DNA from: CAYWGR01 sp964458015
GTDB lineage: Bacteria; Planctomycetota; Planctomycetia; Pirellulales; Thermoguttaceae
DNA length: 30,967 bases
Assembly (NCBI GenBank): GCA_964458015.1
Contig: CAYWGR010000054.1
Coordinates: 1-30,967, forward strand
Direction: 5' to 3'
Shown here: one piece after another, positions 1 through 9,828 of the stretch
Position numbering within the stretch: position 1 is the stretch's first letter
Layout of the letters: each line of letters opens with the position of its first letter
The notes under the pieces: model-generated
What the model was told of the DNA's origin: nothing
The model's database searches: none
Seen by the model: only the letters and a program-made list of their open reading frames with translations
Translations under genes and position numbers: made by a program

Positions 1-1194
1 ATGCTCGACGGCAGCTTTATAAGCGGCATAGACTTTTGCCGGATCATGTCCGCCGCGGCCGAGACGCCGTATCTGTTCGTCGGAAAGGTCGGCCACAAGA
101 GCTTCGAGTCGCGGATCGACGCCGAAGAAATGTTTGCGGATGTAGTCGCCGGAACTTACCGTGTATTTTTGGAATTGGCCATCGACGACCGCGCCCATGC
201 GGTGGACCAATAGGCCGTCGACGTCTTTGGCCAGCAGCGGATCCCAATCGGAGCCCCAGATCACCTTGATGACATTCCAGCCGGCTCCGCGGAATGCGCC
301 TTCGAGTTCTTGAATGATCTTGCCATTGCCGCGGACCGGCCCATCGAGCCGTTGCAGATTACAGTTGACGACGAAAATCAGGTTATCGAGTTGTTCACGA
401 CCGGCCAAGGTGATGGCGCCCAAGGCTTCGGGCTCATCGCATTCGCCGTCACCCAAAAAGGCCCAAACGCGCGAGGCTTCGGCGTCGGGCTTGATGCCGC
501 GATCGACCAGATAGTGATTAAACCGAGCTTGGTAGATCGCCATGAGAGGCCCCAGGCCCATCGACACCGTAGGAAATTCCCAGAAGTTGGGCATTAACCA
601 AGGATGCGGATAGGAGGATAGGCCCGGCGTGGGCTGCAACTCGCGACGGAAATTCACAAGTTGGTCTTCGGTGATGCGGCCGAGCAAATATGCGCGGGAG
701 TAAATGCCGGGCGCGGCGTGGCCTTGGAAAAACACCTGGTCGGGCGGCTGCCGGCCTTCCTTGCCGTGGAAGAAATGGTTGAAGGCCACTTCATAGAGCG
801 TTGCGGCCGAGGCAAACGTGGAAATGTGTCCGCCGATGCCGGGGCAGCGTTTGTTTGCCCGCACGACCATTGCCATGGCGTTCCAGCGGACGATGCTTTT
901 GATACGGCGTTCGATCGTGCGATCGCCGGGATACGTGGGCTGTTCGACAACGGGGATTGTGTTCACGTAGGGCGTGGCCGCCATGCCGGCGTAGTGAACG
1001 CCGCGTAGCATGGCGCGGTCCTTCAGCCGTTCGAGCAGATATTCCGCCCGTTGCTCGCCGCCGTTGGCGATAACATAATTCCAAGCATCGAGCCACTCGG
1101 CGGTTTCTTGGGGATCGTCATCGATGATCCGAGAGGACAATCCGCCGGGAAGCGTTCCGCCGGGAAGAGCAGGTTTCTTGTCGATAGAGCTCAT
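1..1194 (-). CDS. aceE: Pyruvate dehydrogenase E1 component, homodimeric type (3'-truncated by the window edge)
   Basis: This encodes the first 398 residues of the thiamine-diphosphate-dependent E1 enzyme, which decarboxylates pyruvate and passes the acetyl group to lipoyl-E2 in the cytoplasmic pyruvate dehydrogenase complex. The translation follows the E. coli AceE type (single-chain, homodimeric) rather than the alpha/beta type. Diagnostic stretches are GIGGHISTFAS (about residues 119-129), QGHAAPGIYSRA (157-168) and the ThDP/Mg site that begins GDGECDEPE at 248, followed by NCNLQRLDGPVRGNGK. Full AceE is usually near 890 residues, so more than half lies beyond position 1. The ATG at 1194 is preceded by AAGAGA about 10 bases upstream, and a good promoter lies further upstream. 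The reading frame is open to the window edge. Confidence 0.96.
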   Translation of the reverse strand, partial: MSSIDKKPALPGGTLPGGLSSRIIDDDPQETAEWLDAWNYVIANGGEQRAEYLLERLKDRAMLRGVHYAGMAATPYVNTIPVVEQPTYPGDRTIERRIKSIVRWNAMAMVVRANKRCPGIGGHISTFASAATLYEVAFNHFFHGKEGRQPPDQVFFQGHAAPGIYSRAYLLGRITEDQLVNFRRELQPTPGLSSYPHPWLMPNFWEFPTVSMGLGPLMAIYQARFNHYLVDRGIKPDAEASRVWAFLGDGECDEPEALGAITLAGREQLDNLIFVVNCNLQRLDGPVRGNGKIIQELEGAFRGAGWNVIKVIWGSDWDPLLAKDVDGLLVHRMGAVVDGQFQKYTVSSGDYIRKHFFGVDPRLEALVADLSDEQIRRLGRGGHDPAKVYAAYKAAVEH

Positions 1195-1243
1195 GCAACG
1201 GGTCTCTTTCTAGATATTGGTGAAATGAACCGTTACTGTCGTA

Positions 1244-1271
1244 ATTGTAGGGCGATTGCGGGGATGGTCAA
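1244..1271 (-). promoter_or_regulatory. Sigma-70-type promoter of aceE
   Basis: On the minus strand TTGACC (1271-1266) and TACAAT (1249-1244) are separated by 16 bases. Each matches the consensus hexamer at five of six positions. The predicted transcript start near 1237 leaves a leader of about 43 bases before the aceE ATG. Confidence 0.6.
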
Positions 1272-1322
1272 ATGATGTTGCCCCCGGTAGACAAAGGAAC
1301 TGCGAAAGGGACACTCCTCCAC

Positions 1323-1351
1323 TTGCCAGAAACATTGAAAAGTAGAATACT
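1323..1351 (+). promoter_or_regulatory. Possible promoter of the small gene at 1384
   Basis: TTGCCA (1323-1328) and AATACT (1346-1351) are separated by 17 bases, each matching the consensus at four of six positions. The placement suits the short ORF that starts at 1384. Confidence 0.3.
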
Positions 1352-1383
1352 TTAGGCGTCGGATTCATCGTGTGAGGAATCTT

Positions 1384-1596
1384 ATGAAAATTCCGACATA
1401 CTGGTCGCTGGCGACGTGGCACCAGCAAAGCCGTTTTCAGCAGTGGCTCGCCGATTATAAATCACGGCACGTCAACTATGCGACCTGCCGGTTTCTAGGC
1501 GCTGTTGGCAGCCAAAGAATTCATCCTGAATTGGAAACGCTCATCGAGGTCCACGACAAAGTCACGCGATGCAACGAACCGTTGCCGCTGGCATAA
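1384..1596 (+). CDS. Small hypothetical protein (70 aa)
   Basis: I do not recognise this protein. The ATG at 1384 has GAGGAA close upstream at good spacing for a ribosome binding site, and a possible promoter lies about 30 bases before that. The product is mixed in composition (start MKIPTYWSLATWHQQ, end RCNEPLPLA), with no signal peptide, membrane segment or metal motif. It sits alone between divergent aceE and the convergent DUF2059 gene. The call rests only on the start signals, and it could be a chance ORF. Confidence 0.35.
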   Translation: MKIPTYWSLATWHQQSRFQQWLADYKSRHVNYATCRFLGAVGSQRIHPELETLIEVHDKVTRCNEPLPLA

Positions 1597-1657
1597 AACC
1601 GCGGCCGTAGCGATCTGCATCGTACTCTTGGTGGGATATTGCTTTGAGAGAACAGGC

Positions 1658-2287
1658 TTATTCGCCCTTTCCCTCCTCGGACTTCTTCGTTTCGTCTTCT
1701 TGCTTATTGAGCAACGGCGAGGCCGACTTTTTGGTTTTCTTTGCTTTCGCATCCTTGCGAGGCGACTCGATCATTTCGTTGGTCATGGCGTGGATTTTCG
1801 GCATGATCAGAAGCATCCGCTTCTGGGTCAGCTCCATTGAGCGTTTCATCAGTTCGGGTTGTTTTTTGGTGAACGCCCGGCCCGCAGGCGACTTGTAAAA
1901 GGTGACAAGTCCTTGAAGTTCTTCCTCTGTAAATGTCTCAGTATAGAGTGTAATGTAGTCATCCTTGATTTTATCCCAACTCAGCTCCTGGGCCATCTCG
2001 TCCATCATTTTTGTTGAGGCCTTGGTCGCTTTTTCGCTCAATTCATCCGCGATCTTCTTGGAGGCCTCGGTTGACTTTTTGGTTTTGTCTGTTGCCTCCC
2101 GCATCTTTTCCATCTGTGATGGAATCATTTTTTTAAACATGGCGAACGTTTTCTCCATGTTTGCCTTCATATCCATTTCATTTAGGAGTTCCTCGGCCAA
2201 TGCTCGCTTGGTCGTGTCTTCAGCCTTTACGAAATTTCCGGCCAAACACAGTCCAGCCGCCAGCAACGCAAAAATCGCCGTTTTCAT
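1658..2287 (-). CDS. Secreted DUF2059-family protein (209 aa)
   Basis: The protein starts with a signal peptide (MKTAIFALLAAGLCLAG, cleavage probably near AEA/AED around residue 23). A charged helical stretch rich in Lys, Met and Glu follows, then a DUF2059-type segment at about residues 103-160 with FTEEELQGLVTFYKSPAGR, which is the family signature. The tail is a very lysine-rich, probably disordered region. DUF2059 proteins are exported proteins of unknown biochemical role. An upstream in-frame start exists, but the ATG at 2287 is preferred because AGGAG lies 8 bases upstream and it exposes the signal peptide directly. Confidence 0.8.
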   Translation of the reverse strand: MKTAIFALLAAGLCLAGNFVKAEDTTKRALAEELLNEMDMKANMEKTFAMFKKMIPSQMEKMREATDKTKKSTEASKKIADELSEKATKASTKMMDEMAQELSWDKIKDDYITLYTETFTEEELQGLVTFYKSPAGRAFTKKQPELMKRSMELTQKRMLLIMPKIHAMTNEMIESPRKDAKAKKTKKSASPLLNKQEDETKKSEEGKGE

Positions 2288-2440
2288 GCCAACACTCCTG
2301 TATTGTCGAGGTTTATGATTCGCCCCTGTGCATCTGAACGTTACCACAACGGCCTAGAAGAAGCCAGCACCCCCCCGCTCTGTCGGTTTAAGAAAAAGGG
2401 GCTTACGACCGACTATCTGCATGTTTGCAGGGCCGCAAAT

Positions 2441-2749
2441 TCAGAGCAAAGAATTATGGTCTCGTGCCCCGTGAAGAACTCGGGCAATACGGATGCCGTC
2501 CGATACTGGACAATAATAGATGACATAATAGCCAACCGAGAAGCTGCGATACTTACCTGTGAGGAATTCCGGACGAAGCTCGCCCATTTCGGGTTGCTTG
2601 GCGATCGCCTCGCATGTTTGGGCAATCAGGTCCAAAAAAGAGTCGGCTCGCTGCCGGCTGCCGCTTTGCTGGGCAATATAGAAGCCGATTTCAATCAGAT
2701 CACAATTCGCCTCGGGAGAAATTTCGAGCCGAGCCGTGAGCTTCGTTTC
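2441..2749 (-). pseudogene. RelE/ParE-family toxin ORF without a canonical start codon
   Basis: The frame reads through a nearly complete ParE-like toxin of 102 codons. It has LEISPEANCDLIEIGFYIAQ at the N-terminus, then SGSRQRADSF, a central EMGELRPEF and a terminal VGYYVIYYCPVSDG followed by RVLHGARDH. These are the usual ParE landmarks. The frame opens directly after the antitoxin TAG and is the same frame as the antitoxin. Before the ISPEA core there is no ATG, GTG or TTG; only ACG, CTC and ATT codons occur, and the first TTG is 39 codons in, past the first helix. Either the start was lost and the toxin is silent, or it is made from a rare start or by stop-codon read-through. Family identity is good; functional state is unknown. 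Confidence 0.7.
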
Positions 2750-2983
2750 CTAAAGCATTTCTAACCGAGCATGTACGGCTTGCTTGACTTGTTCGATGTC
2801 GAGCGGTGTTCCTTCGCCGCGTTCGAGTTGTTCGATGCCTTTGTTGACATCACGGATGAGTTGTTCCCGGCGTCTTAGGAGTTCGACGGCTCGATCCAAT
2901 GCTTCGTCGCGGTTGTGGAACATCCCGACGGAAACGGCCCGTTCGAGAAATTGTTCATTTTCCGTTGAAAGATTGCTGTTCAC
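2750..2983 (-). CDS. ParD-like antitoxin (77 aa)
   Basis: This is a short acidic/basic helical protein that begins MNSNLSTENEQFLERAV and contains FHNRDEALDRAVELLRRREQLI. That pattern is typical of ParD-type ribbon-helix-helix antitoxins, whose N-terminal part binds the operator and whose C-terminal part wraps the toxin. The start is GTG at 2983, with GGGAG 8 bases upstream; an ATG just upstream is in another frame. It lies directly before the ParE-like frame, the usual antitoxin-first order. It would be expected to repress its own promoter, but no operator was identified. Confidence 0.75.
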   Translation of the reverse strand: MNSNLSTENEQFLERAVSVGMFHNRDEALDRAVELLRRREQLIRDVNKGIEQLERGEGTPLDIEQVKQAVHARLEML

Positions 2984-3079
2984 GGCATTTCTCCCGCATT
3001 AGATCAACAGCATGTACTATAACTCCATTTCGGTAGTGCCCCAACCCCCCGGAAATATTTTCACTCATTTCCGTTAGAA

Positions 3080-3108
3080 TTGTCTCGGTGTTATGCCAAT
3101 GGTAAGAT
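3080..3108 (+). promoter_or_regulatory. Possible promoter of the membrane protein at 3160
   Basis: TTGTCT (3080-3085) and TAAGAT (3103-3108) are separated by 17 bases, each with four of six consensus matches. The start codon is about 50 bases downstream. Confidence 0.35.
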
Positions 3109-3159
3109 AATTGGAGGTTGGTGGTTGACCGCTGAAGAACCAATTAGTGAGGAAGAATA

Positions 3160-3522
3160 GTGCAGGAACAGCACGACGAAAAAGATTCGTTCAGCGAAAT
3201 GCTTGAATCAGCCATGGACGACGATGTTTCGCGGTTGCGCACCAATGTGGAGAAAACGCACGACAAAGCAAATCGATTGCTTAGAATTCGCCGAGGTTTG
3301 CGGTGGACCATACTGTTGTGTACGATCTTAGGACTAGGAGGTATTGTTCTGGGGAACTGCATAGGGCTGCCGGATACCTATGCGATAGTTCCGTTTCTTT
3401 GTTTAGTGATGGCTGCGGTGTGTGTCCCGATTTTATTCTTCATGGGAGGCCTCATGCCTGCGCGGGCATTGCATTGGATGACTGAAGAAGAGCGAGCGCG
3501 ATACAGACGGCTTAGAGATTGA
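3160..3522 (+). CDS. Hypothetical two-helix membrane protein (120 aa)
   Basis: The family is not recognised. The first 45 residues are charged and soluble. Two transmembrane segments follow, at about residues 49-70 (WTILLCTILGLGGIVLGN) and 75-98 (IVPFLCLVMAAVCVPILFF), and the tail is short and basic (WMTEEERARYRRLRD). The start is GTG at 3160, with GAGGAAG 5-11 bases upstream. It precedes glmM on the same strand with a 113-base gap that contains a hairpin, so co-transcription is possible but not shown. Confidence 0.6.
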   Translation: MQEQHDEKDSFSEMLESAMDDDVSRLRTNVEKTHDKANRLLRIRRGLRWTILLCTILGLGGIVLGNCIGLPDTYAIVPFLCLVMAAVCVPILFFMGGLMPARALHWMTEEERARYRRLRD

Positions 3523-3561
3523 TTTATTTTTTTCTGTCCCCGTAGGTTCCTCCGATGATTC

Positions 3562-3581
3562 CACAGAATATCGATTCTGTG
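3562..3581. promoter_or_regulatory. Perfect inverted repeat upstream of glmM
   Basis: CACAGAAT and ATTCTGTG flank a four-base ATCG loop, 55 bases before the glmM start. There is no T tract, so a terminator is unlikely. It could be an operator or an RNA hairpin in the leader; function unknown. Confidence 0.35.
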
Positions 3582-3635
3582 CCAGTGACACACTTACATG
3601 CGAAACTATTGCTTCTGTTTACCTAGGAGAAAATC

Positions 3636-4976
3636 TTGTCTGAACCGATCATCAGTGTTTCCGGGTTACGGGGTATTGTGGGCGAGACGCTTACGCCGGA
3701 GGTGGCGATGCGTTATGCGGCGGCGTTTGCGGCGATTGCTCCGCCGGGCGATATTCTGGTCGGACGCGATAGCCGCCCTTCAGGCCGGATGTTGTCGTTG
3801 GCTGTCCAGTCGAGCTTGCAGGCTCTCGGGCGGACGACGATTGACGCGGGCATCGTCGCCACTCCGACTGCCGGCGTTTTGTTGCGCCATTATAAGGCCG
3901 TCGGGGCGGTCGAAATTACGGCCAGCCATAATCCGCCGCCGTATAACGGGCTCAAGCTGTTTTCTGGCGATGGTCGGGTGATTCCGGCGGCCCCTGGCCG
4001 CAAAGTTTTGGAGCAGTATCGAAACGGCACGCCGGCTTGGCTTCCGCAAGAGCGGGTGGGTGAGAGCCTGCGATGTGAAGACACGCTTACGCCGCACCTG
4101 CTGGCGGTTTTGGACATTGTCGATGCGGAACGGATTCGGAAATGTCGATTTCGCGTCGTGTTGGACTCGAACTGCGGAGCAGGTAGCATTCTGGGGCGGC
4201 GGCTGTTGAACGAGCTTGCCTGTCGCGTGACGATTTTGGGCGAAGAGCCGAACGGTCAGTTCGTGCATCCGGCCGAACCGACGGCGGAGAATCTTTCGAG
4301 CGTGCTTTCAGCAGTGACCGACGCCGGGGCCGATGTGGGGTTCTGCCAAGATCCCGATGCCGACCGTTTGGCGGTCATCGATCAGTCGGGCCGGTACGTC
4401 GGCGAGGAATACACGTTGGCTATGTGTGTTGATCATGTGTTGCGGCAGCGGAAGGGGCCGATTGCCACGAATTGTGCGAGCAGCCGGATGTCGGAAGATT
4501 TGGCCCAGCGTTACGGCGTTCCGTTTTTCCGTTCGGCCGTCGGCGAGGCGAACGTCGTGGATGCCATGATCGCACACGAAGCGGTTTTTGGCGGTGAAGG
4601 CAACGGCGGACCGATTGATCCGCGCGTCGGCTACGTCCGCGACAGCTTTGTGGGCATGGCGTTGCTGCTCGACGCGATGGCCGCCCGGCAAATGAAGATC
4701 GGCCAATTGGCCGACGAGTTGCCGCGCTATGAAATCGTGAAAACGAAGATTGCCTTGCCGTCGGAAAAACTGCCGGCAGCGCTCGATGCATTGGAAAAGC
4801 ATTTTTCGGATGCAACGGCGGATCGGCTGGACGGTCTGCGGCTGGATTGGCCCGGCCGCTGGCTTCTGGTGCGCGGCAGCAATACCGAGCCGATTGTGCG
4901 AGCGATTGCCGAAGCGCCGACGCACGAGGAAGCTGTAAAGCTTTGCGAAAAGGCCGCGGCCGTAATCGGCGGATAG
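3636..4976 (+). CDS. glmM: Phosphoglucosamine mutase
   Basis: This belongs to the alpha-D-phosphohexomutase superfamily and most likely interconverts glucosamine-6-phosphate and glucosamine-1-phosphate, feeding UDP-GlcNAc for cell-wall and polysaccharide synthesis. At 446 residues it is full length. All four signature sites are present: the phosphoserine loop TASHNP (Ser97), the Mg-binding DPDADR (239-244), the sugar-binding GGEGNGG (319-325) and the phosphate-binding RGSNTEP (413-419). GEGNGG favours GlmM over phosphomannomutase/phosphoglucomutase, and the SVSGLRGIVGE start resembles archaeal-type GlmM. The start is TTG at 3636, with AGGAG about 8 bases upstream. It converges on the sigma factor gene. 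A broader hexosamine or hexose mutase activity cannot be excluded. Confidence 0.9.
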   Translation: MSEPIISVSGLRGIVGETLTPEVAMRYAAAFAAIAPPGDILVGRDSRPSGRMLSLAVQSSLQALGRTTIDAGIVATPTAGVLLRHYKAVGAVEITASHNPPPYNGLKLFSGDGRVIPAAPGRKVLEQYRNGTPAWLPQERVGESLRCEDTLTPHLLAVLDIVDAERIRKCRFRVVLDSNCGAGSILGRRLLNELACRVTILGEEPNGQFVHPAEPTAENLSSVLSAVTDAGADVGFCQDPDADRLAVIDQSGRYVGEEYTLAMCVDHVLRQRKGPIATNCASSRMSEDLAQRYGVPFFRSAVGEANVVDAMIAHEAVFGGEGNGGPIDPRVGYVRDSFVGMALLLDAMAARQMKIGQLADELPRYEIVKTKIALPSEKLPAALDALEKHFSDATADRLDGLRLDWPGRWLLVRGSNTEPIVRAIAEAPTHEEAVKLCEKAAAVIGG

Positions 4977-5040
4977 TAGTTATTGATTAGCAGACCCGGA
5001 TGCGGCTTGTCTCTTGCAACCGCAGACGCGGAACGTCTTT

Positions 5041-5089
5041 CTAATCCCTAGCCTCTAATCCCTAATCCCTGGGCCTTGCCCCCTAATCC
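5041..5089. repeat. Heptanucleotide array, CTAATCC type
   Basis: Seven in-phase 7-base units follow each other: CTAATCC, CTAGCCT, CTAATCC, CTAATCC, CTGGGCC, TTGCCCC, CTAATCC. They fill the 3' spacer between convergent glmM and the sigma factor gene. The last unit contains the sigma factor stop codon (TAG on the minus strand). Confidence 0.85.
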
Positions 5090-5967
5090 ATCATGCTCAT
5101 TTCTTGGAAAGGCATGGGGCCGTTCAGGCTCGAGGCGAGTTTGCCGAGTGCTTCCGTTTCGATTTGGCGGACGCGCTCGCGGGTTAAACCGAGCGTTTCG
5201 CCGATCTCTTTCAAGGTGCGAGGCTCGTTGTCGTCCAGGCCGAAACGCATCCGCAGAACGGTCGCTTCGCGGGGATCCATCATTTCCAACTGACGCAACA
5301 CATGGACCAAGTTATCGCTTTCGACCATCTCTTCGTCGGGCGTGCGGGCGCGCTCGTCCATGACCATTTCGCCCAACGACCAGCCGGCGTCAGCTTGATC
5401 GGTCTGCGGAGTCAGGTTGTAGATGCGGATCGCTTTTTTGATGATCGGCAGCTTTTTCCGCGGAAGGCCCAACACGCGCCCGATTTCCTCGGGCGTCGGC
5501 GTGCGGCCGAGTTCCTCGGCCAGCCGAGTGCTTGCACGTCGCCACTTGGAAAGCAATTCGACCATGTAGGCGGGAATGCGGATCGTTTTGGCCGTGTTGA
5601 TCAACGCTCGCTTGATCGATTGCTTGATCCAGTAGCTGGCATAAGTGGAGAAGCGAGTGCCGATGGCGGGATCAAAGCCTTCGACCGCGCGCAATAGTCC
5701 CAAGTTGCCTTCTTCGATCAGGTCTTGCAGGCTTAATCCCTTGCCGGTGTAGCCGCGGGCAATGTTGACGACCAATCGCAAGTTGGCGCGGACCATGCGG
5801 TCGCGAGCTTGGGTGTCGCCCATTCCTATGGCAATGGCCAACTCGTGCTCGTCCTTGGCCGAGAGCAACGAAGTTTCGTTGATCTCGCGGAGATAGGTCT
5901 CCAACGGAGATTGCACCGAGGAAGGTTGCCGGCGTCGTGAAGTCTTCGTCATCGTAGTCGATACCAT
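5083..5967 (-). CDS. RpoD-like sigma-70 factor (primary/group 2 type)
   Basis: The product directs RNA polymerase to promoters. It is a compact sigma factor of about 294 residues with region 1.2 (SPLETYLREINETSLLS, about 20-36) and region 2 with RDRMVRANLRLVVNIARGY and the RFSTYASYWIKQSIKRAL core of 2.3/2.4 (about 56-122). Region 3 contains RIPAYMVEL, and the region 4 helix-turn-helix contains LKEIGETLGLTRERVRQIE (252-270). Its length and lack of a long region 1.1 resemble RpoS or group 2 sigmas; whether it is the housekeeping factor cannot be told from here. Start choice is uncertain: ATG 5967 and ATG 5952 are both possible and neither has a strong ribosome site. The stop codon lies in a heptamer repeat. 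Confidence 0.9.
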   Translation of the reverse strand: MVSTTMTKTSRRRQPSSVQSPLETYLREINETSLLSAKDEHELAIAIGMGDTQARDRMVRANLRLVVNIARGYTGKGLSLQDLIEEGNLGLLRAVEGFDPAIGTRFSTYASYWIKQSIKRALINTAKTIRIPAYMVELLSKWRRASTRLAEELGRTPTPEEIGRVLGLPRKKLPIIKKAIRIYNLTPQTDQADAGWSLGEMVMDERARTPDEEMVESDNLVHVLRQLEMMDPREATVLRMRFGLDDNEPRTLKEIGETLGLTRERVRQIETEALGKLASSLNGPMPFQEMSMMD

Positions 5968-6180
5968 CAGCAGGACAGTTGAATGCCAGTTACACACCAC
6001 TATCGACGCGGCTTGCGTAGTTTCTACAGCCAACAATCAATGCGACGAACTAGGGCGAATGTAACTGTAATGCGGAGTGTTTGGGATGGATCGACGCTGC
6101 CGAAAAAGGCAGGCTCCGAAAAGAAGGTTCAAGAGGAGAAAAAACACTTTTCAACGTCGGATGTCCATTTTTCTAGATTC

Positions 6181-6223
6181 AAGAAAGAAAACAAGGTTCA
6201 AGCCGCGGGGACTTGAACCTTGT
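6181..6223 (-). terminator. Rho-independent terminator of rpsA
   Basis: On the minus strand ACAAGGTTCAAG and CTTGAACCTTGT form a perfect 12-bp stem (6223-6212 with 6202-6191) around a 9-base loop. A T-rich tract (TTTCTTTCTT) follows. It lies about 30 bases after the rpsA stop codon. Confidence 0.9.
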
Positions 6224-6251
6224 GCATTAAGCTTTGGGCTGTATTTGCCGA

Positions 6252-8057
<1,806 letters not shown>

Positions 8058-8151
8058 AAAAAAATAACTTATCCACACACACACCAACTACCGCCGTTCG
8101 TCCGGCCTCCCGCCATCGAGAGACTCTCCGCGGACCATCGGGGAATCCGGC

Positions 8152-8180
8152 AGTATAACACAAGCCGCTTGGGGCAACAA
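8152..8180 (-). promoter_or_regulatory. Promoter of rpsA
   Basis: On the minus strand TATACT (8157-8152) lies 17 bases after TTGTTG (8180-8175). The -10 matches five of six consensus bases and the -35 only about half. A start near 8145 gives a leader of about 88 bases, which ends in a GT-repeat and a T-run. Confidence 0.5.
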
Positions 8181-8261
8181 TGGCTAAAGAAGCAGGGAAA
8201 ATACAGCTCCATAGTGGTATGTCGATACCGCCCCAAATAGCTGTAAGTAAGGATGAGCCGA

Positions 8262-9344
8262 CTAGTAGCTCGATGCGTCGAGAACGCCGGTAAAGCCGAC
8301 GTTGGCGTTCGATCCCCACGGAGTCATCAAGTGGCAATAGACTCCGATGTCTATACTTGACCGGAGGAATTGCACATGGCCATCGCAGAAGGCCGCATTT
8401 ACACCGCCGCTGTGACGGGAGGCGATTCGCGAATTCATCGCAAGAGAAGGCCCCCAGTTGAAACCGACGTCTTTCTCCATCTGCGTTTCTGCATTGGCCG
8501 TAGCGGAATTCCAGTCCTTGATAGCCTTAGTGTTGTCGGCGGGCGAAACGCTACTGCTGGTTGGACACCATTTGGGGTATTGTCGTAATCCGGTGGTAAG
8601 TGTCGATTTATCTATCGACAACAGAGATTCGGCCACAAGCAAAGTGGTCGCAGAGCCGTCATGGCTGCTGATATACTCCAGATTGACTTTGGTGAAGCTG
8701 CCGGTAATGGTGTTTGCGCTGGTTGTTCCAAACAGCCGCAAGTCATGGCAGACGCCTTCGGCCTCGGGAGTAACTGAAGCTGTTCCAAAGTGACGGCCAA
8801 GCCTTCCCGTATTCACCACATAGGCCGACCATGTATCGCCGGCACTGATGCTGTCGGGCGGGTCGCTCGGGCAAGTAAAGTTCTTAACATAGGCGACGCC
8901 ACATGTCCCTGTGGTGGTCGAGTAAATCCCTGCTGTAGACGGAATATTTTTCTGCCATATTTCATATAAGTCGTTGTGTTCGACATACGGAAGCAGAGGA
9001 ACTATCCAGCTAACGGCCGCCACGTCACCCGTGTTGCTGCAGACGTGGTTAGCATAGCCCGGAAAATATTGCCGGGTGGACTCAAAATTGAGCATCGCCA
9101 ACGATAATTGATGCTCGTTATTGACGCACGTTGCCCTACGACCGGCCTCGCGGGCGGCCTGTACTGCCGGCAGCAAGAGCCCCATCAACATGCCGATGAT
9201 CGTAATGACCACCAACAGCTCGACGAGCGTAAAACCGGTCGAAGAGGAGAGAGGGGAGAGAATATCGCTCGGTGACTTTTCGGTGCCGATCTCCGACCCC
9301 TGATCCTTGCCACCTGACCTCTCTGTATCAATAAAGCGACCCAT
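8262..9344 (-). CDS. DUF1559 prepilin-like surface protein (360 aa)
   Basis: This is a member of the large planctomycete DUF1559 family, secreted or surface proteins with a type IV prepilin-like N-terminus. GFTLVELLVVITIIGML (residues 37-53) is the prepilin helix, with Glu at position +5 after the Gly. LLPAVQAAREAGRRATCVNNEHQL follows, as in the family, and the C-terminal FCDGHVQFLRSSID closes it. Unusually, 36 residues precede the prepilin Gly; most relatives have fewer than 15. That leader is encoded by heptamer-like repeats and is shared with the second DUF1559 gene. Start ATG 9344 has GGGAG about 10 bases upstream, and the same leader-plus-start arrangement occurs at 10337. The molecular role of the family is unknown. 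Confidence 0.9.
   Translation of the reverse strand: MGRFIDTERSGGKDQGSEIGTEKSPSDILSPLSSSTGFTLVELLVVITIIGMLMGLLLPAVQAAREAGRRATCVNNEHQLSLAMLNFESTRQYFPGYANHVCSNTGDVAAVSWIVPLLPYVEHNDLYEIWQKNIPSTAGIYSTTTGTCGVAYVKNFTCPSDPPDSISAGDTWSAYVVNTGRLGRHFGTASVTPEAEGVCHDLRLFGTTSANTITGSFTKVNLEYISSHDGSATTLLVAESLLSIDKSTLTTGLRQYPKWCPTSSSVSPADNTKAIKDWNSATANAETQMEKDVGFNWGPSLAMNSRIASRHSGGVNAAFCDGHVQFLRSSIDIGVYCHLMTPWGSNANVGFTGVLDASSY
9241..9321. repeat. Heptanucleotide arrays inside the DUF1559 leader
   Basis: On the plus strand units of seven bases are visible in two blocks: GAAGAGG, AGAGAGG, GGAGAGA (9241-9261) and CGATCTC, CGACCCC, TGATCCT, TGCCACC, TGACCTC (9287-9321). Both are translated in the leader of the minus-strand DUF1559 protein. 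Confidence 0.6.
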
Positions 9345-9584
9345 GATCGAATGCTCCCTCTGTTCCCTGTCCGAAAAGCGCACCTTGCCCAGCATTATTG
9401 TCTCACAATGCGGCCAAAAAATCCAGACTTTCTGACTGGAATTTCAGATTTCCGCCATTGGGGGAGGTTGGTTTGGTGGGCAGGACCGTGAGGTATGTCC
9501 TGTAAATAGAAATCCCCAAAAGGAAAAATATGGGACGCAAAGATTACGGCGGCTTGCCAGCAGACCGCAAAATGCACAACCGTT

Positions 9585-9682
9585 TAGCCGGGAGCTAATA
9601 GTTTCGGGAATGTGTGCGGATTGCACAAGAGTTTAGTCTAGCCGGGAGCTAACAGCTCCCGGAATGTGTGTGGATTGCACAA
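9585..9682. repeat. Two direct copies of a CCGGGAGCT palindromic repeat
   Basis: Copies at 9585-9628 and 9639-9682 share TAGCCGGGAGCTAAYAG at the start and the tail AATGTGTGYGGATTGCACAA. The second copy forms the hairpin CCGGGAGCT-AAC-AGCTCCCGG; the first is decayed in its right arm. The same repeat occurs as an inverted pair at 22264-22341. Confidence 0.85.
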
Positions 9683-9715
9683 TAATTTTACGGTCGACGG
9701 TACATCAAACCCTTC

Positions 9716-9764
9716 GTTTAGCGGCCGACGGTACGTCGGTCCTGCCGCCAAACGGCAGCTAAAC
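9716..9764. repeat. Nested two-hairpin palindromic structure
   Basis: GTTTAGC (9716-9722) pairs with GCTAAAC (9758-9764). Between them CCGACG-GTA-CGTCGG (9725-9739) and CTGCCG-CCAAA-CGGCAG (9742-9758) form two hairpins; the last G is shared with the outer stem. The design resembles a REP doublet. Confidence 0.6.
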
Positions 9765-9828
9765 AACCTTTTCAGCTTGACCATTAATAATGACTGTGTC
9801 CAAAGAATGTGCGGATCGTGTTTTTTCT

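Noticed and set aside
2303..2764. 153-codon plus-strand ORF
   Set aside because: It lies antisense to the ParE-like frame, which has clear family landmarks; the plus-strand product has none.
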